A stretch of DNA of 64,000 nucleotides from UBA4465 sp002292365 (GTDB taxonomy: Bacteria; Bacteroidota; Bacteroidia; Cytophagales; Cyclobacteriaceae): the NCBI GenBank assembly GCA_943788615.1, contig CALSQY010000001.1:744001-808000 (forward strand). The letters run 5' to 3'. A program made the position numbers and the translations under genes. Positions within the stretch are counted from its first letter, which is position 1. The number at the start of each line of letters is the position of its first letter. Shown piece after piece: positions 1 to 8,646 of this stretch. Under the pieces are notes generated by a model. That model saw only the letters and a program-made list of their open reading frames with translations, was not told where the DNA came from and made no database searches.

Positions 1-1377
1 GGCTTGGGCAGTTTTGGTTATAATTTCCAGGGAGCAAAAGCAGAGTACAAAAAAGCTCAGGTTCAAGGAACGACCCATATTTATCGTGAAGCCATCAATA
101 ATGATTTTACTTATCCTTTAAAAGGAACAGATCTTATTCAAACTCAAAAAAATGCAGCTGCTTTGAGTTACGGCTTTCGACAAGAACTTCAACATTTTTG
201 GAATAATCAGCGTTTATCTGTAGATCTGTTGCTCTTTTATCAACATCGCGAAAGCCAACCCGTCATTTCCCAAAATGAGGGTCAAGATTTTATTAAAACC
301 CATAATATCAAATCAGTTGTAGAGCATTTTATTGATGTAAATAAGGGATCAATAAGTACAACCCTAGGTTGGATGAATGATCAAATGATTTATAATCAAA
401 ATCCAGCAATTCGTTCTCAGCAGATAACATTAACTCAGCGATATGAATATGACATAGGTGATCATTTCCACTTAAATAGTGGATTTTTAATCAATTTACT
501 CACTGCCAAGGGCTCGAATCTTGAGAATATCAATCCTCAAAAACAATTAGATTTCTTTGTTATAGTTACCTACAGAATCAATGACCGATGGAGCAGTACC
601 TGGGGACTTCGTGAATCATTTATGATTGATGCTGGATCTAAGTTGTTGCCTTCTTTGGGTGCTGAACGAAAGTGGATATTTTCCAAGAGTTCGTTGATAT
701 CGCACGCCAAAATAGCGCAAGGCTTTAGATACCCCACACTCAATGATCGGTTTTGGTTACCGGGCGGAAACCCATTTTTGAAACCTGAGCAAAGTGCGAG
801 TACTGAGATCGGCTTCAAGCTTCGTTATCCTAAGTTTAATACCCAGGTCAATGTTTATCAAACTTGGGCCCAAGATTGGATTTTATGGTTACCTCAATCA
901 GGAAATATGTGGATTCCTGAAAATATCCGAAAAGTGACTATTTCAGGAATTGAGTATGCCTTTGATTACCAATGTTTCTTGAATGAAATGGAGCTAGAAA
1001 GTGAGGTAGTCTTAAATTATCAGCGTTCTATAAATAAATCTGCCTATCCAAGTCAAGCTGCATATGGAAATCAATTACCTTATGTGCCTTATTTTACGGC
1101 TATTTGGTCCAATAAAATCCATATTAAAAAGTGGACTATTGCTTTAGATCAATCTTATACCAGTCGACGGTATACCACTTTAGATCAATCAGATACTTAC
1201 GCGGTATCTCCTTATTTTTTACTTGATATGGCTATCGATTACCCACTTATCCTAGGTAAAGTTACTATTCAAACTCTGTTCAAGGCAAATAATATATTTA
1301 ATAACTACTACGAAAACATTCAAAACTGGGCAATGCCTGGAATCAATTTTCAATTACAAATAATAACTAAATTATGA
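1..1377 (+). CDS. TonB-dependent outer-membrane receptor, C-terminal part (cut by window edge)
   Basis: The frame is open from base 1, so only the last ~458 residues are visible and the plug domain lies outside the window. What is seen is outer-membrane beta-barrel sequence: alternating polar and aromatic strands, the conserved receptor motif FRYPTLNDRFW with NPFLKPEQS close behind (about residues 240-260), and a final strand at the C-terminus. Proteins of this family import large or scarce ligands such as cobalamin, siderophores or oligosaccharides, driven by TonB-ExbB-ExbD. Its stop codon overlaps the start of the next gene (ATGA), so the two are translationally coupled. The DUF5074-like lipoprotein partner and the nearby B12-enzyme chaperone make a BtuB-like cobalamin role plausible, but the ligand cannot be read from the sequence. 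Confidence 0.88.
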   Translation, partial: GLGSFGYNFQGAKAEYKKAQVQGTTHIYREAINNDFTYPLKGTDLIQTQKNAAALSYGFRQELQHFWNNQRLSVDLLLFYQHRESQPVISQNEGQDFIKTHNIKSVVEHFIDVNKGSISTTLGWMNDQMIYNQNPAIRSQQITLTQRYEYDIGDHFHLNSGFLINLLTAKGSNLENINPQKQLDFFVIVTYRINDRWSSTWGLRESFMIDAGSKLLPSLGAERKWIFSKSSLISHAKIAQGFRYPTLNDRFWLPGGNPFLKPEQSASTEIGFKLRYPKFNTQVNVYQTWAQDWILWLPQSGNMWIPENIRKVTISGIEYAFDYQCFLNEMELESEVVLNYQRSINKSAYPSQAAYGNQLPYVPYFTAIWSNKIHIKKWTIALDQSYTSRRYTTLDQSDTYAVSPYFLLDMAIDYPLILGKVTIQTLFKANNIFNNYYENIQNWAMPGINFQLQIITKL

Positions 1378-2471
1378 TTCAAGCTAAATATTTAGATAAT
1401 TCATTACCATTATATATTCTATTTTTCATCACTTTATTATTTGTTTCCTGTACTGAAGATCCGGAGGTGGATCCTGAAAATGTATTATCTGATGATACTT
1501 CTCAGAATAAATTAGGTAGCTTTTCATCTGGAATTTTTGTCATCAATGAGGGAAATTTTTTATCTGATGATGGATCCATATCTTTTATCGACTCTGAAGG
1601 TGTGGTACAAAATGACATTTTTTTTGAAAATAATGCATCATTACCATTGGGCGACGTAGTTCAATCCATGTACCTCAGGGATACAACGGCTTTCATATTG
1701 GTAAATAATAGTAATAAAATAGAGGTTGTTGATGGTGATGAAATGACAGTGTTACATACCATTTCAGAAGTCTCTCTACCTAGGTATATGGTCAGTGAGG
1801 GGGATTTTGGTTATATTTCGGAGTGGGTAAGTTTTTCAGATCGAGGTCGTATTTCCATTTTGGATTTAAATACCTATGAGATTTTAGATACCATTAATGT
1901 AGGGTTTGGAGCAGAGGCATTGGCGATTAGAGACAATAAACTCTATGTAAGCAATAATTTTGAAAAAACCTTGAGTATAATGGATTTGAATACACGTGAA
2001 ATCATTCAAACGATTACTGTAGGCACATCACCTGCAGCTATGATCATAGACCAAAATGGGGATCTTTGGATCCTTTGCAGTGGGGGGTACAATGCTGATT
2101 TCACTCTTGCAAACAACGGCTCATTGGTACGACTGGACTCCAATGATGAAGTGATACAGGAAATTTCACTAGGAATGAATGTCAGTGGTAGAATGGCTGC
2201 CAATGTCGATTTGTCTGTCCTTTATTTTTACAGTGGCACTACCGCATACAGTTACGTTATAGGAGACGAAAGCTATGATACATTCATTGAGAATACTTCT
2301 GCCATTGCTTTTTATGGAATAGGGGTAGCTCCAGATGGAGATGTTTACATAGCTGATTCCAAGGGATTTCAATCGCTAGGAAGTGTCTATGTCTATGATC
2401 AAATGGGTAGTGAAAAAGAAGAATTTGAAGTAGGAAGAGGGCCGAATGGGTTTGTATTTACATCTGAGTAA
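1374..2471 (+). CDS. DUF5074/YncE-like beta-propeller lipoprotein
   Basis: The 365-residue protein begins with a lipoprotein signal ending in LFVSC, with Cys26 as the likely lipidated residue. The mature part consists of YVTN/YncE-type propeller blades, for example the repeated 'ILDLNTYEI..TINVG' and 'IMDLNTREI..TITVG' pattern around residues 160-220. DUF5074-type lipoproteins are commonly found beside TonB-dependent receptors in Bacteroidota and are thought to work with them at the cell surface. Here the start overlaps the receptor stop by four bases, which supports a shared complex. The gene ends four bases before the convergent meaB stop, so there is almost no space for a separate terminator. 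The family assignment is good; the ligand and exact function are inferred. Confidence 0.78.
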   Translation: MIQAKYLDNSLPLYILFFITLLFVSCTEDPEVDPENVLSDDTSQNKLGSFSSGIFVINEGNFLSDDGSISFIDSEGVVQNDIFFENNASLPLGDVVQSMYLRDTTAFILVNNSNKIEVVDGDEMTVLHTISEVSLPRYMVSEGDFGYISEWVSFSDRGRISILDLNTYEILDTINVGFGAEALAIRDNKLYVSNNFEKTLSIMDLNTREIIQTITVGTSPAAMIIDQNGDLWILCSGGYNADFTLANNGSLVRLDSNDEVIQEISLGMNVSGRMAANVDLSVLYFYSGTTAYSYVIGDESYDTFIENTSAIAFYGIGVAPDGDVYIADSKGFQSLGSVYVYDQMGSEKEEFEVGRGPNGFVFTSE

Positions 2472-2475
2472 GTCA

Positions 2476-3468
2476 TCATTGAAAAGCACATTTTAATAGG
2501 GCTTCAATACCGGATTTTACTGATTGTTTACCTTCCTGAATGGCTTGTTCTATTTCTCCTTTTTTGTCAGATAATTTGGGATCTTGGAACACATGTTTAA
2601 TCAGCTGGTTTGAAAGGCCTTCACGAAACCATTGTAGATTTTGATGCTTTCTATTTTTATAAAAATAATCATTTTTCTTCGTGAGGGTGATGTATTTGCC
2701 TATGTAGTTCCAAACCTGCTCTAGGTTTGTAGGTTGGTGTGATGAAATGGTTTCAACAGGGACTTTCCAGTGGTTTATATTCTGGGGAAAATTATGAAGG
2801 GCTTGCTCAAAGACTGTTTTGGTACGTAGGCTCTCCTCAATATTTTCTCCATCACTTTTGTTGATTAATATCATATCGGCAAGTTCCATTAATCCTCTTT
2901 TGATGCCTTGTAATTCATCCCCGGCACCTGAGATCATCAGTAACAGTAAAAAATCACTCAAATCTTTTACTGCGGTTTCGGATTGACCTACACCAACGGT
3001 TTCAATTAAAATCACATCAAATCCTGCCGCTTCGCACAAGAGCATATTTTCCCGTGTTTTCTCTGAGACTCCGCCAAGGTGCCCGCTGGTAGGACTCGGT
3101 CTGATGTATGCATTTCTATTTTGAGAAAGTTCATTCATCCGAGTTTTATCTCCCAAAATACTACCCTGATTTAAGGTACTGGTGGGATCAATAGGTAATA
3201 CGGCTATTTTATGACCTTTTTTGATCAGAAATAAACCAAATGCTTCTATAAAAGTGCTTTTTCCGACACCTGGGATCCCCGTAACTCCAATCCTCACGGA
3301 TGTTCCTGTATGACTCAAAATGGAATCTATTAATTGGGTTGCGGATCGTTGATCTTCAGGTAATTGACTTTCACACAAAGTAATTGCCCGGCTCAAAACC
3401 AATCGATCTCCAGCGATAATTCCTGATTTTAATTCGTCTAGTGTAAGATTTTTTTTCGCTAATGACAT
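2476..3468 (-). CDS. meaB: Methylmalonyl-CoA mutase-associated GTPase MeaB
   Basis: This 330-residue G3E-family P-loop GTPase protects and reloads adenosylcobalamin-dependent methylmalonyl-CoA mutase. Visible motifs are Walker A GIPGVGKST (residues 64-72), the LGDKTRM switch segment (about 105-111), ETVGVGQSE (156-164) and the guanine-specificity motif NKSD (203-206), all typical of MeaB/ArgK. Length is normal for the family. The client enzyme is probably the fused mutase encoded about 13 kb downstream at 16470-19556. The gene converges on the lipoprotein gene to its left and has about 180 bp of unassigned sequence upstream, where no clear promoter was recognised. The older ArgK name (arginine kinase) is considered wrong for this family. 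Confidence 0.93.
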   Translation of the reverse strand: MSLAKKNLTLDELKSGIIAGDRLVLSRAITLCESQLPEDQRSATQLIDSILSHTGTSVRIGVTGIPGVGKSTFIEAFGLFLIKKGHKIAVLPIDPTSTLNQGSILGDKTRMNELSQNRNAYIRPSPTSGHLGGVSEKTRENMLLCEAAGFDVILIETVGVGQSETAVKDLSDFLLLLMISGAGDELQGIKRGLMELADMILINKSDGENIEESLRTKTVFEQALHNFPQNINHWKVPVETISSHQPTNLEQVWNYIGKYITLTKKNDYFYKNRKHQNLQWFREGLSNQLIKHVFQDPKLSDKKGEIEQAIQEGKQSVKSGIEALLKCAFQ

Positions 3469-3648
3469 GGTTTATGATACCTGAGGCTTCATAAATTCAA
3501 TTTATACTCACTAATTTAGGTCATTTGCGCTTTTGATATCTTACGACTTAAATTATAATGTAAGGGGATCACGTGGGTGCTTCAGCAACTATTCAAATCC
3601 TCATTGAGCCCACCGCGTTAGGTAATAGATCTGAGCAGAGATTTTAGG

Positions 3649-5016
3649 CTATAGAATATATTCGCTTAAATCTTTATTTTTAATAACCCCAGTCAATTTC
3701 TGGTCTACAAGGGTTTTATCGATTAAAATTTTTGAGTGGGCTCCGATGGTATCGGGAATATCAAATAAGATATCATTGAGGAGTCTACTCATGATCGTTT
3801 GTAAACGACGTGCACCTATATTTTCCATTTCTTCATTGATAGTAAATGCTTTCTCTGCAATTTCTTCAAGCGCATCATCACTGAATTCGATAGAAACATT
3901 TTCGGCTTCGATTAAAGCGATGTACTGCTTTGTCAATGCATTTTTGGGCTCTTTTAAAATCTTTAAAAAATCTTTTTTGGTAAGATTATTCAATTCAACT
4001 CGAATTGGAAACCTTCCTTGTAATTCAGGAATCATATCGGAGGGCTTGCTAAAATGAAAGGCACCTGCAGCAATGAACAATACATGATCTGTCTGAATAA
4101 CGCCGTATTTGGTAGTTACACTACTCCCTTCAACAATAGGCAAAAGATCTCTTTGGACACCTTCTCTACTTACATCGGGTCCAGATTTTCCACTTCGGAC
4201 ACCTGCGATTTTATCAATTTCATCAATAAAAATAATGCCTGTATTACTCGCTTTATATAGTGCCTCTTCTTTGACTTCGTCCATATCAATGAGTCTTTGA
4301 CTTTCATCTTCAAGTAATAATCTTTTGGCTTCTGAGATGGTTACTTTTCGCCTTTTAGACTTTTTGGGCATCATATTACTGAGCATATCTTGCATATTAA
4401 TCATGGAGGATTCATCAATCATACCACCTCCAATCATACCCAGGTTACCAGAAGCGGCAGCTTTGATATCAATTTCTATTTTTCTATCATCTAGCGTACC
4501 TTTTTGAATTTTTTCACGGAATTTTTCACGTGTCTTTTGATTGAGTTCAAGATCAGTCATATCCGTTACTGCATCTCCTCCAGGGAAAGACTTGCCTTTG
4601 AGGGGGGGAATTAGAGCATCTAAGATGATGTTTTCAACAATAGCTTCTGCTTTGGCTTTTACTTCTGCCTTTTTTTGTATTCGCACCATATTAACTGCCT
4701 GTTCAACGAGGTCTCGTACCATGCTCTCAACGTCTCTGCCCACATAGCCCACTTCGGTAAACTTTGAGGCTTCTACCTTAGTAAATGGAGCATCTGCAAT
4801 TTTTGCTAGCCTTCTGGCAATTTCAGTCTTACCTACCCCAGTCGATCCTATCAACAAGATATTATTAGGAATAATATCATTTTTAATCTCTCCTTGGACA
4901 TTCATTCTTCGCCATCTATTTCTTAGGGCAATGGCCACATTTCTTTTGGCATCACCTTGACCAATAATATATTTATCTAATTCGGCAACAATTTGCTTGG
5001 GTGTAAGATTTTCCAT
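3649..5016 (-). CDS. hslU: ATP-dependent protease ATPase subunit HslU
   Basis: HslU is the AAA+ unfoldase ring that feeds substrates to the HslV peptidase. The 455-residue protein has Walker A GSTGVGKT (57-64), the pore loop GYVG (90-93) followed by RDVESMV, the variable intermediate domain (about 110-240), and Walker B IIFIDEID (261-268). The C-terminus ends in DLSEYIL, matching the HslU tail that inserts into HslV and activates it, so a partner HslV is expected elsewhere; none is in this window. The ATG lies 2 bp after the porQ stop, making hslU the last gene of a lon-porQ-hslU operon. In many bacteria hslV sits directly before hslU, so the present arrangement is different. Confidence 0.95.
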   Translation of the reverse strand: MENLTPKQIVAELDKYIIGQGDAKRNVAIALRNRWRRMNVQGEIKNDIIPNNILLIGSTGVGKTEIARRLAKIADAPFTKVEASKFTEVGYVGRDVESMVRDLVEQAVNMVRIQKKAEVKAKAEAIVENIILDALIPPLKGKSFPGGDAVTDMTDLELNQKTREKFREKIQKGTLDDRKIEIDIKAAASGNLGMIGGGMIDESSMINMQDMLSNMMPKKSKRRKVTISEAKRLLLEDESQRLIDMDEVKEEALYKASNTGIIFIDEIDKIAGVRSGKSGPDVSREGVQRDLLPIVEGSSVTTKYGVIQTDHVLFIAAGAFHFSKPSDMIPELQGRFPIRVELNNLTKKDFLKILKEPKNALTKQYIALIEAENVSIEFSDDALEEIAEKAFTINEEMENIGARRLQTIMSRLLNDILFDIPDTIGAHSKILIDKTLVDQKLTGVIKNKDLSEYIL

Positions 5017-5018
5017 TT

Positions 5019-6005
5019 TTAGAATATTTGTTTTAAAGCGCGCGTATTTGTTTTGATTGATAAATATTGGCTTATTGCGGCGGCATGTACTTTGGCATTA
5101 CTGAATTGAAATTCATAGTTCTTTATTTTTAATAAAAAGCCAAAGCTCAGCCCAGCTCCATAAGCCATTTCATCTACACTAAATGCTACTCTTTGTCTGT
5201 GATTATAACCTAAATTAAGTTCTATACGCTTTCCAATAAGTAGGGCCGTTCCAAAATTGAAATATCTAAAAATTTGATTTAATCGCCTGATATTTTCATT
5301 AGGATTAGATGCATACAAGTCATCGGTTGAACGAACCAAGTCGCTAGCCGTAACGGTAAATCGAAACGGCATATGTTCAGGCTTAAAAGTGGTACCAATC
5401 AATACATCAAATGGCAGCGAAGTATGTGCGTCAGTTGTGTAATCAGAAATTATAAAACCTAAGTTTTTGATGACTATACCGACCGAAAAGTTTTGGTAAG
5501 GACTTCTGTAGATGCCCCCCAAATCGAACAGCAAGGCATTGGCACCTGTCGTTGAGATATAAGAGCCTGCCATTTTTAAATTGATGCCCAGTGTAAAAGG
5601 ACCCAGACTATGGGATTTACCGATGTGAAGGACATAGTCTTGTGCTTTGAACCTGCCAATGACTGTTCCCAGCTCGTCTGTTTCATCGAAGGTGCCATAA
5701 TCTGTGAACAAAATACCAGCAGTCAGCGGACCTATTTTGCCCGCACTAAATTGAGTGATGGTACTCATTCTATTGATGCCTGCTAAGTAGGGATGATACA
5801 TAATATAAATATCTCCTAAAGTACTGTCTCCGAGGATTGCCGGATTGTGATACCCCATGGCGATGTCATGGTCATTGCTTGACACGGCAGATCCTCCAAG
5901 CGATGCAGCGCGACTGCTATTGGGAAGGTTTAAAAAATGAAAGCCTTGTTGGGCAAATAATGATGACCAAAAAATTAGGAAAAATAAAGTGGACGTTCCC
6001 TTCAA
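5019..6005 (-). CDS. porQ: Type IX secretion system protein PorQ
   Basis: The 328-residue protein carries a signal peptide (hydrophobic FFLIFWSSLF, cleavage near AQQ) and the opening motif 'NSSRAASLGGSA...AMGYHNPA', typical of PorQ and the wider PorV/FadL-like outer-membrane barrels. PorQ is part of the attachment complex of the Bacteroidota type IX secretion system, which anchors exported proteins on the cell surface. The start is TTG at 6005, whose last two bases fall in the lon stop (TTGA overlap); no better in-frame ATG precedes the signal peptide. hslU follows after 2 bp. Placement between two ATP-dependent protease genes is unexpected for a secretion component and suggests co-expression. 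Confidence 0.85.
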   Translation of the reverse strand: MKGTSTLFFLIFWSSLFAQQGFHFLNLPNSSRAASLGGSAVSSNDHDIAMGYHNPAILGDSTLGDIYIMYHPYLAGINRMSTITQFSAGKIGPLTAGILFTDYGTFDETDELGTVIGRFKAQDYVLHIGKSHSLGPFTLGINLKMAGSYISTTGANALLFDLGGIYRSPYQNFSVGIVIKNLGFIISDYTTDAHTSLPFDVLIGTTFKPEHMPFRFTVTASDLVRSTDDLYASNPNENIRRLNQIFRYFNFGTALLIGKRIELNLGYNHRQRVAFSVDEMAYGAGLSFGFLLKIKNYEFQFSNAKVHAAAISQYLSIKTNTRALKQIF

Positions 6006-8473
6006 ATAGATTTTGTCTTTTCTTCTGGAATAATGAATTTTAAAGGTTGCTTAACTTTCTGATCGAGTAAGGCAATATTTAAAACATCATCCACATTTTC
6101 CACATAATGAATTTGTAATAATTTTAAGTATCGATCATCTATCTCGTCAATATCTTTCTTGTTTCTTAGGCTAAGAATAATCTCTTTGATCCCAGCGCGT
6201 TTGGCAGCCAATATTTTTTCTTTCACACCGCCCACAGGCAATACTTTACCTCGTAGGGTAATTTCTCCAGTCATGGCTAGTTTGGCCTTTACCTTTCTTT
6301 GCGTGAAAAGAGAGGTGAGCGCGGTCAAAATGGTGATGCCCGCAGAGGGGCCATCTTTTGGAATAGCGCCAGCAGGTACATGGATATGTAGATCATAATG
6401 ATCAAATATTTTGTAATGGATATCGAGGATTTCAGCATTTGATTTAAGGTAGGATAGGGCCGTGATAGCAGACTCCTTCATTACATCACCCAATTGACCT
6501 GAGAGGGTGAGTTTTCCTTTGCCTCTGCTCAAGTTAGATTCTATAAATAAAATATCACCACCTGCAGGTGTCCAAGCCAAGCCCGTGACAATGCCGGGAA
6601 AGTCATTGTGCTCATATGTCTCTTTATCAAAAATCTCTGAGCCTAAAATACTGCGTACCTGTTGGGAATCCACTTTCGATTCAAAAGGGGTTTCCATGGC
6701 TTTGGATTTTGCAATATTTCGGACTAAAGCAGCAATTTTCCGTTCTAGACTCCGCACACCTGATTCGCGGGTATAGTCATTGATTACTTTTTCAATGGCC
6801 TTCTGTTTGAATTTTAAATCTTTAGAAGTCAAACCATGTTCAGTGATTTGTTTGGGGATTAAATGTTTATTGGCAATTTGAACTTTTTCTTCCAAGGTAT
6901 AACCTGTGATGTCAATGATTTCCATACGATCGCGTAGGGCGGGTTGGATGGTTTCTAAAGAGTTTGCCGTAGCAATAAAAAGTACTTTACTCAAATCATA
7001 GTCTACTTCTAGATAGTTGTCTTTAAAGCTACTATTTTGTTCGGGATCTAAGACTTCAAGTAATGCCGAGGAAGGATCTCCACTAAAGTTGGCGTTAATT
7101 TTATCAATTTCATCTAATATAAAAACAGGATTTGATGATTTAGCACGCTTGATATTTTGTAGAATTTTACCCGGCATGGACCCAATGTAGGTTTTTCTAT
7201 GACCTCTAATTTCCGCTTCATCATGAAGCCCACCCAATGACATACGAATGTATTTCCTATCCAGCGCCTCAGCAATAGATTTACCCAAAGAAGTTTTGCC
7301 CACGCCAGGAGGTCCATAAAGGCAAATAATGGGGCCTTTGAGGTCATCCTTGAGTTTTCTTACGGCCAAATATTCTAGTATTCTGTCCTTGACTTTACCA
7401 AGGCCAAAATGATCTCGGTCTAATATTTTTTGTGAATTCTTAAGGTCAAAATTATCTGTAGTTAATTCATTCCATGGCAAATCAACCAGTAATTCTACGT
7501 AATTCATCGCCACAGGATATTCTGCTGCTGCTGGATTCATCCGCTGAATTTTATCAATTTCCTTGAAAAAATGAATTTTCACCTCTTCAGGCCAATTCTT
7601 TTCATCACCTCGGGTTTTAAGGGTTTCAATTTCTTGATCAGGCCCATCATTGCCAAGTTCATTTTGCAGGATGCGCATTTGTTGCCTAAGAAAATAATCT
7701 CTTTGTTGTTGGTCAATATCTGTATGAACTTTTTTCTGAATCTCCTTTTTCAATTCAAGCATTTGCAGATCCTTCATCATAAACTGCAATAATTTTTCGG
7801 CTCTTTTTATAGGATCATTTATTTCTAGTAATTTTTGCTTTTCAGCAACTTCTGCATTGACATTCCCTGCTAAAAAATGGGTCAAAAAGGAATGACTATC
7901 AATGTTCTCTAAGGCAATTTGGGCTTCCTTTGGAATTTCAGGATTGAGCTTCATGATCTTATTGGCCGTATCTTTTAGTGATTGGACAATGGCTTCTGTT
8001 TTTTCTTTTTCTAGATCAAAGTCGAGGTCATGTAAGATCTCATACTTTGCTTTGATAAAAGGTTTTTCACTAGTTAAGGTTAATATTTTAAATCTTTTTT
8101 GCCCTTGAATAATGATAGTTGTATTACCATCTGGAAGGACCAACATTTTAAGAATTTTAGCCACTGTACCTATGCTATTGAGATCTCTTATACCGGGCTC
8201 TTCAATTTTAAGATTTTTTTGTGCGGTAACTCCAATGATACGGTCTCCTTTGTAGGCTTGCTTCACCAGTTTGACAGACTTTTCACGACCGACCGTGATG
8301 GGGATGACTACCCCAGGAAACAATACCGTATTTTTGATGGGAAGTATGGGAAGTTCGTCGGGTAATTGATCGTCCGTGAGTGAAGGAATTTCGTCAGAGC
8401 TAATTAATTGAACGACTTCCTCGGGATCGTCCTCCGAAAAGTCAGGATGAAAAATCTGAAAACTTTTGCTCAT
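6002..8473 (-). CDS. lon: ATP-dependent endopeptidase La (Lon)
   Basis: This is a full-length 823-residue Lon. It has an N-terminal substrate-recognition domain (about 40-240, starting at ELPILPIKNTVLFPG), a coiled-coil linker, an AAA+ module with Walker A GPPGVGKTS (387-395) and Walker B FILDEIDKI, and an S16 peptidase domain with the catalytic Ser710 in DGPSAG and Lys753 in the GGVKEK segment. Lon degrades misfolded and regulatory proteins in the cytoplasm. It is the first gene of the lon-porQ-hslU operon and its stop overlaps the porQ start. The upstream region is shared with a divergent PorE-like gene and contains a nested inverted repeat (8539-8605). No catalytic residue is missing. Confidence 0.97.
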   Translation of the reverse strand: MSKSFQIFHPDFSEDDPEEVVQLISSDEIPSLTDDQLPDELPILPIKNTVLFPGVVIPITVGREKSVKLVKQAYKGDRIIGVTAQKNLKIEEPGIRDLNSIGTVAKILKMLVLPDGNTTIIIQGQKRFKILTLTSEKPFIKAKYEILHDLDFDLEKEKTEAIVQSLKDTANKIMKLNPEIPKEAQIALENIDSHSFLTHFLAGNVNAEVAEKQKLLEINDPIKRAEKLLQFMMKDLQMLELKKEIQKKVHTDIDQQQRDYFLRQQMRILQNELGNDGPDQEIETLKTRGDEKNWPEEVKIHFFKEIDKIQRMNPAAAEYPVAMNYVELLVDLPWNELTTDNFDLKNSQKILDRDHFGLGKVKDRILEYLAVRKLKDDLKGPIICLYGPPGVGKTSLGKSIAEALDRKYIRMSLGGLHDEAEIRGHRKTYIGSMPGKILQNIKRAKSSNPVFILDEIDKINANFSGDPSSALLEVLDPEQNSSFKDNYLEVDYDLSKVLFIATANSLETIQPALRDRMEIIDITGYTLEEKVQIANKHLIPKQITEHGLTSKDLKFKQKAIEKVINDYTRESGVRSLERKIAALVRNIAKSKAMETPFESKVDSQQVRSILGSEIFDKETYEHNDFPGIVTGLAWTPAGGDILFIESNLSRGKGKLTLSGQLGDVMKESAITALSYLKSNAEILDIHYKIFDHYDLHIHVPAGAIPKDGPSAGITILTALTSLFTQRKVKAKLAMTGEITLRGKVLPVGGVKEKILAAKRAGIKEIILSLRNKKDIDEIDDRYLKLLQIHYVENVDDVLNIALLDQKVKQPLKFIIPEEKTKSI

Positions 8474-8538
8474 ACTATGTCAATGTGGCAGTTTTATGCC
8501 TTTAAAGGAGTTATAAATTATTTATATTTTAGTAGATC

Positions 8539-8605
8539 AATACTTATGCCAAATAATCTAATGTCTGCTTTTTAAGATTATCTTTACTTTATAGATATAA
8601 GTATT
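8539..8605. repeat. Nested inverted repeat in the lon / porE-like divergent promoter region
   Basis: Outer arms AATACTTAT (8539-8547) and ATAAGTATT (8597-8605) are perfect complements. Inside them a second perfect pair, ATAATCT (8553-8559) and AGATTAT (8575-8581), can form a 7-bp stem. The whole is a 67-nt imperfect hairpin in an AT-rich region that separates two divergent genes. It could be an operator or an mRNA leader structure for either gene. AT-rich DNA yields such repeats by chance more often than balanced DNA, so function is unproven. Confidence 0.4.
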
Positions 8606-8646
8606 TCATTAAAATCCCTATAGTAATTTTAAAAAAGGCCAACTAT

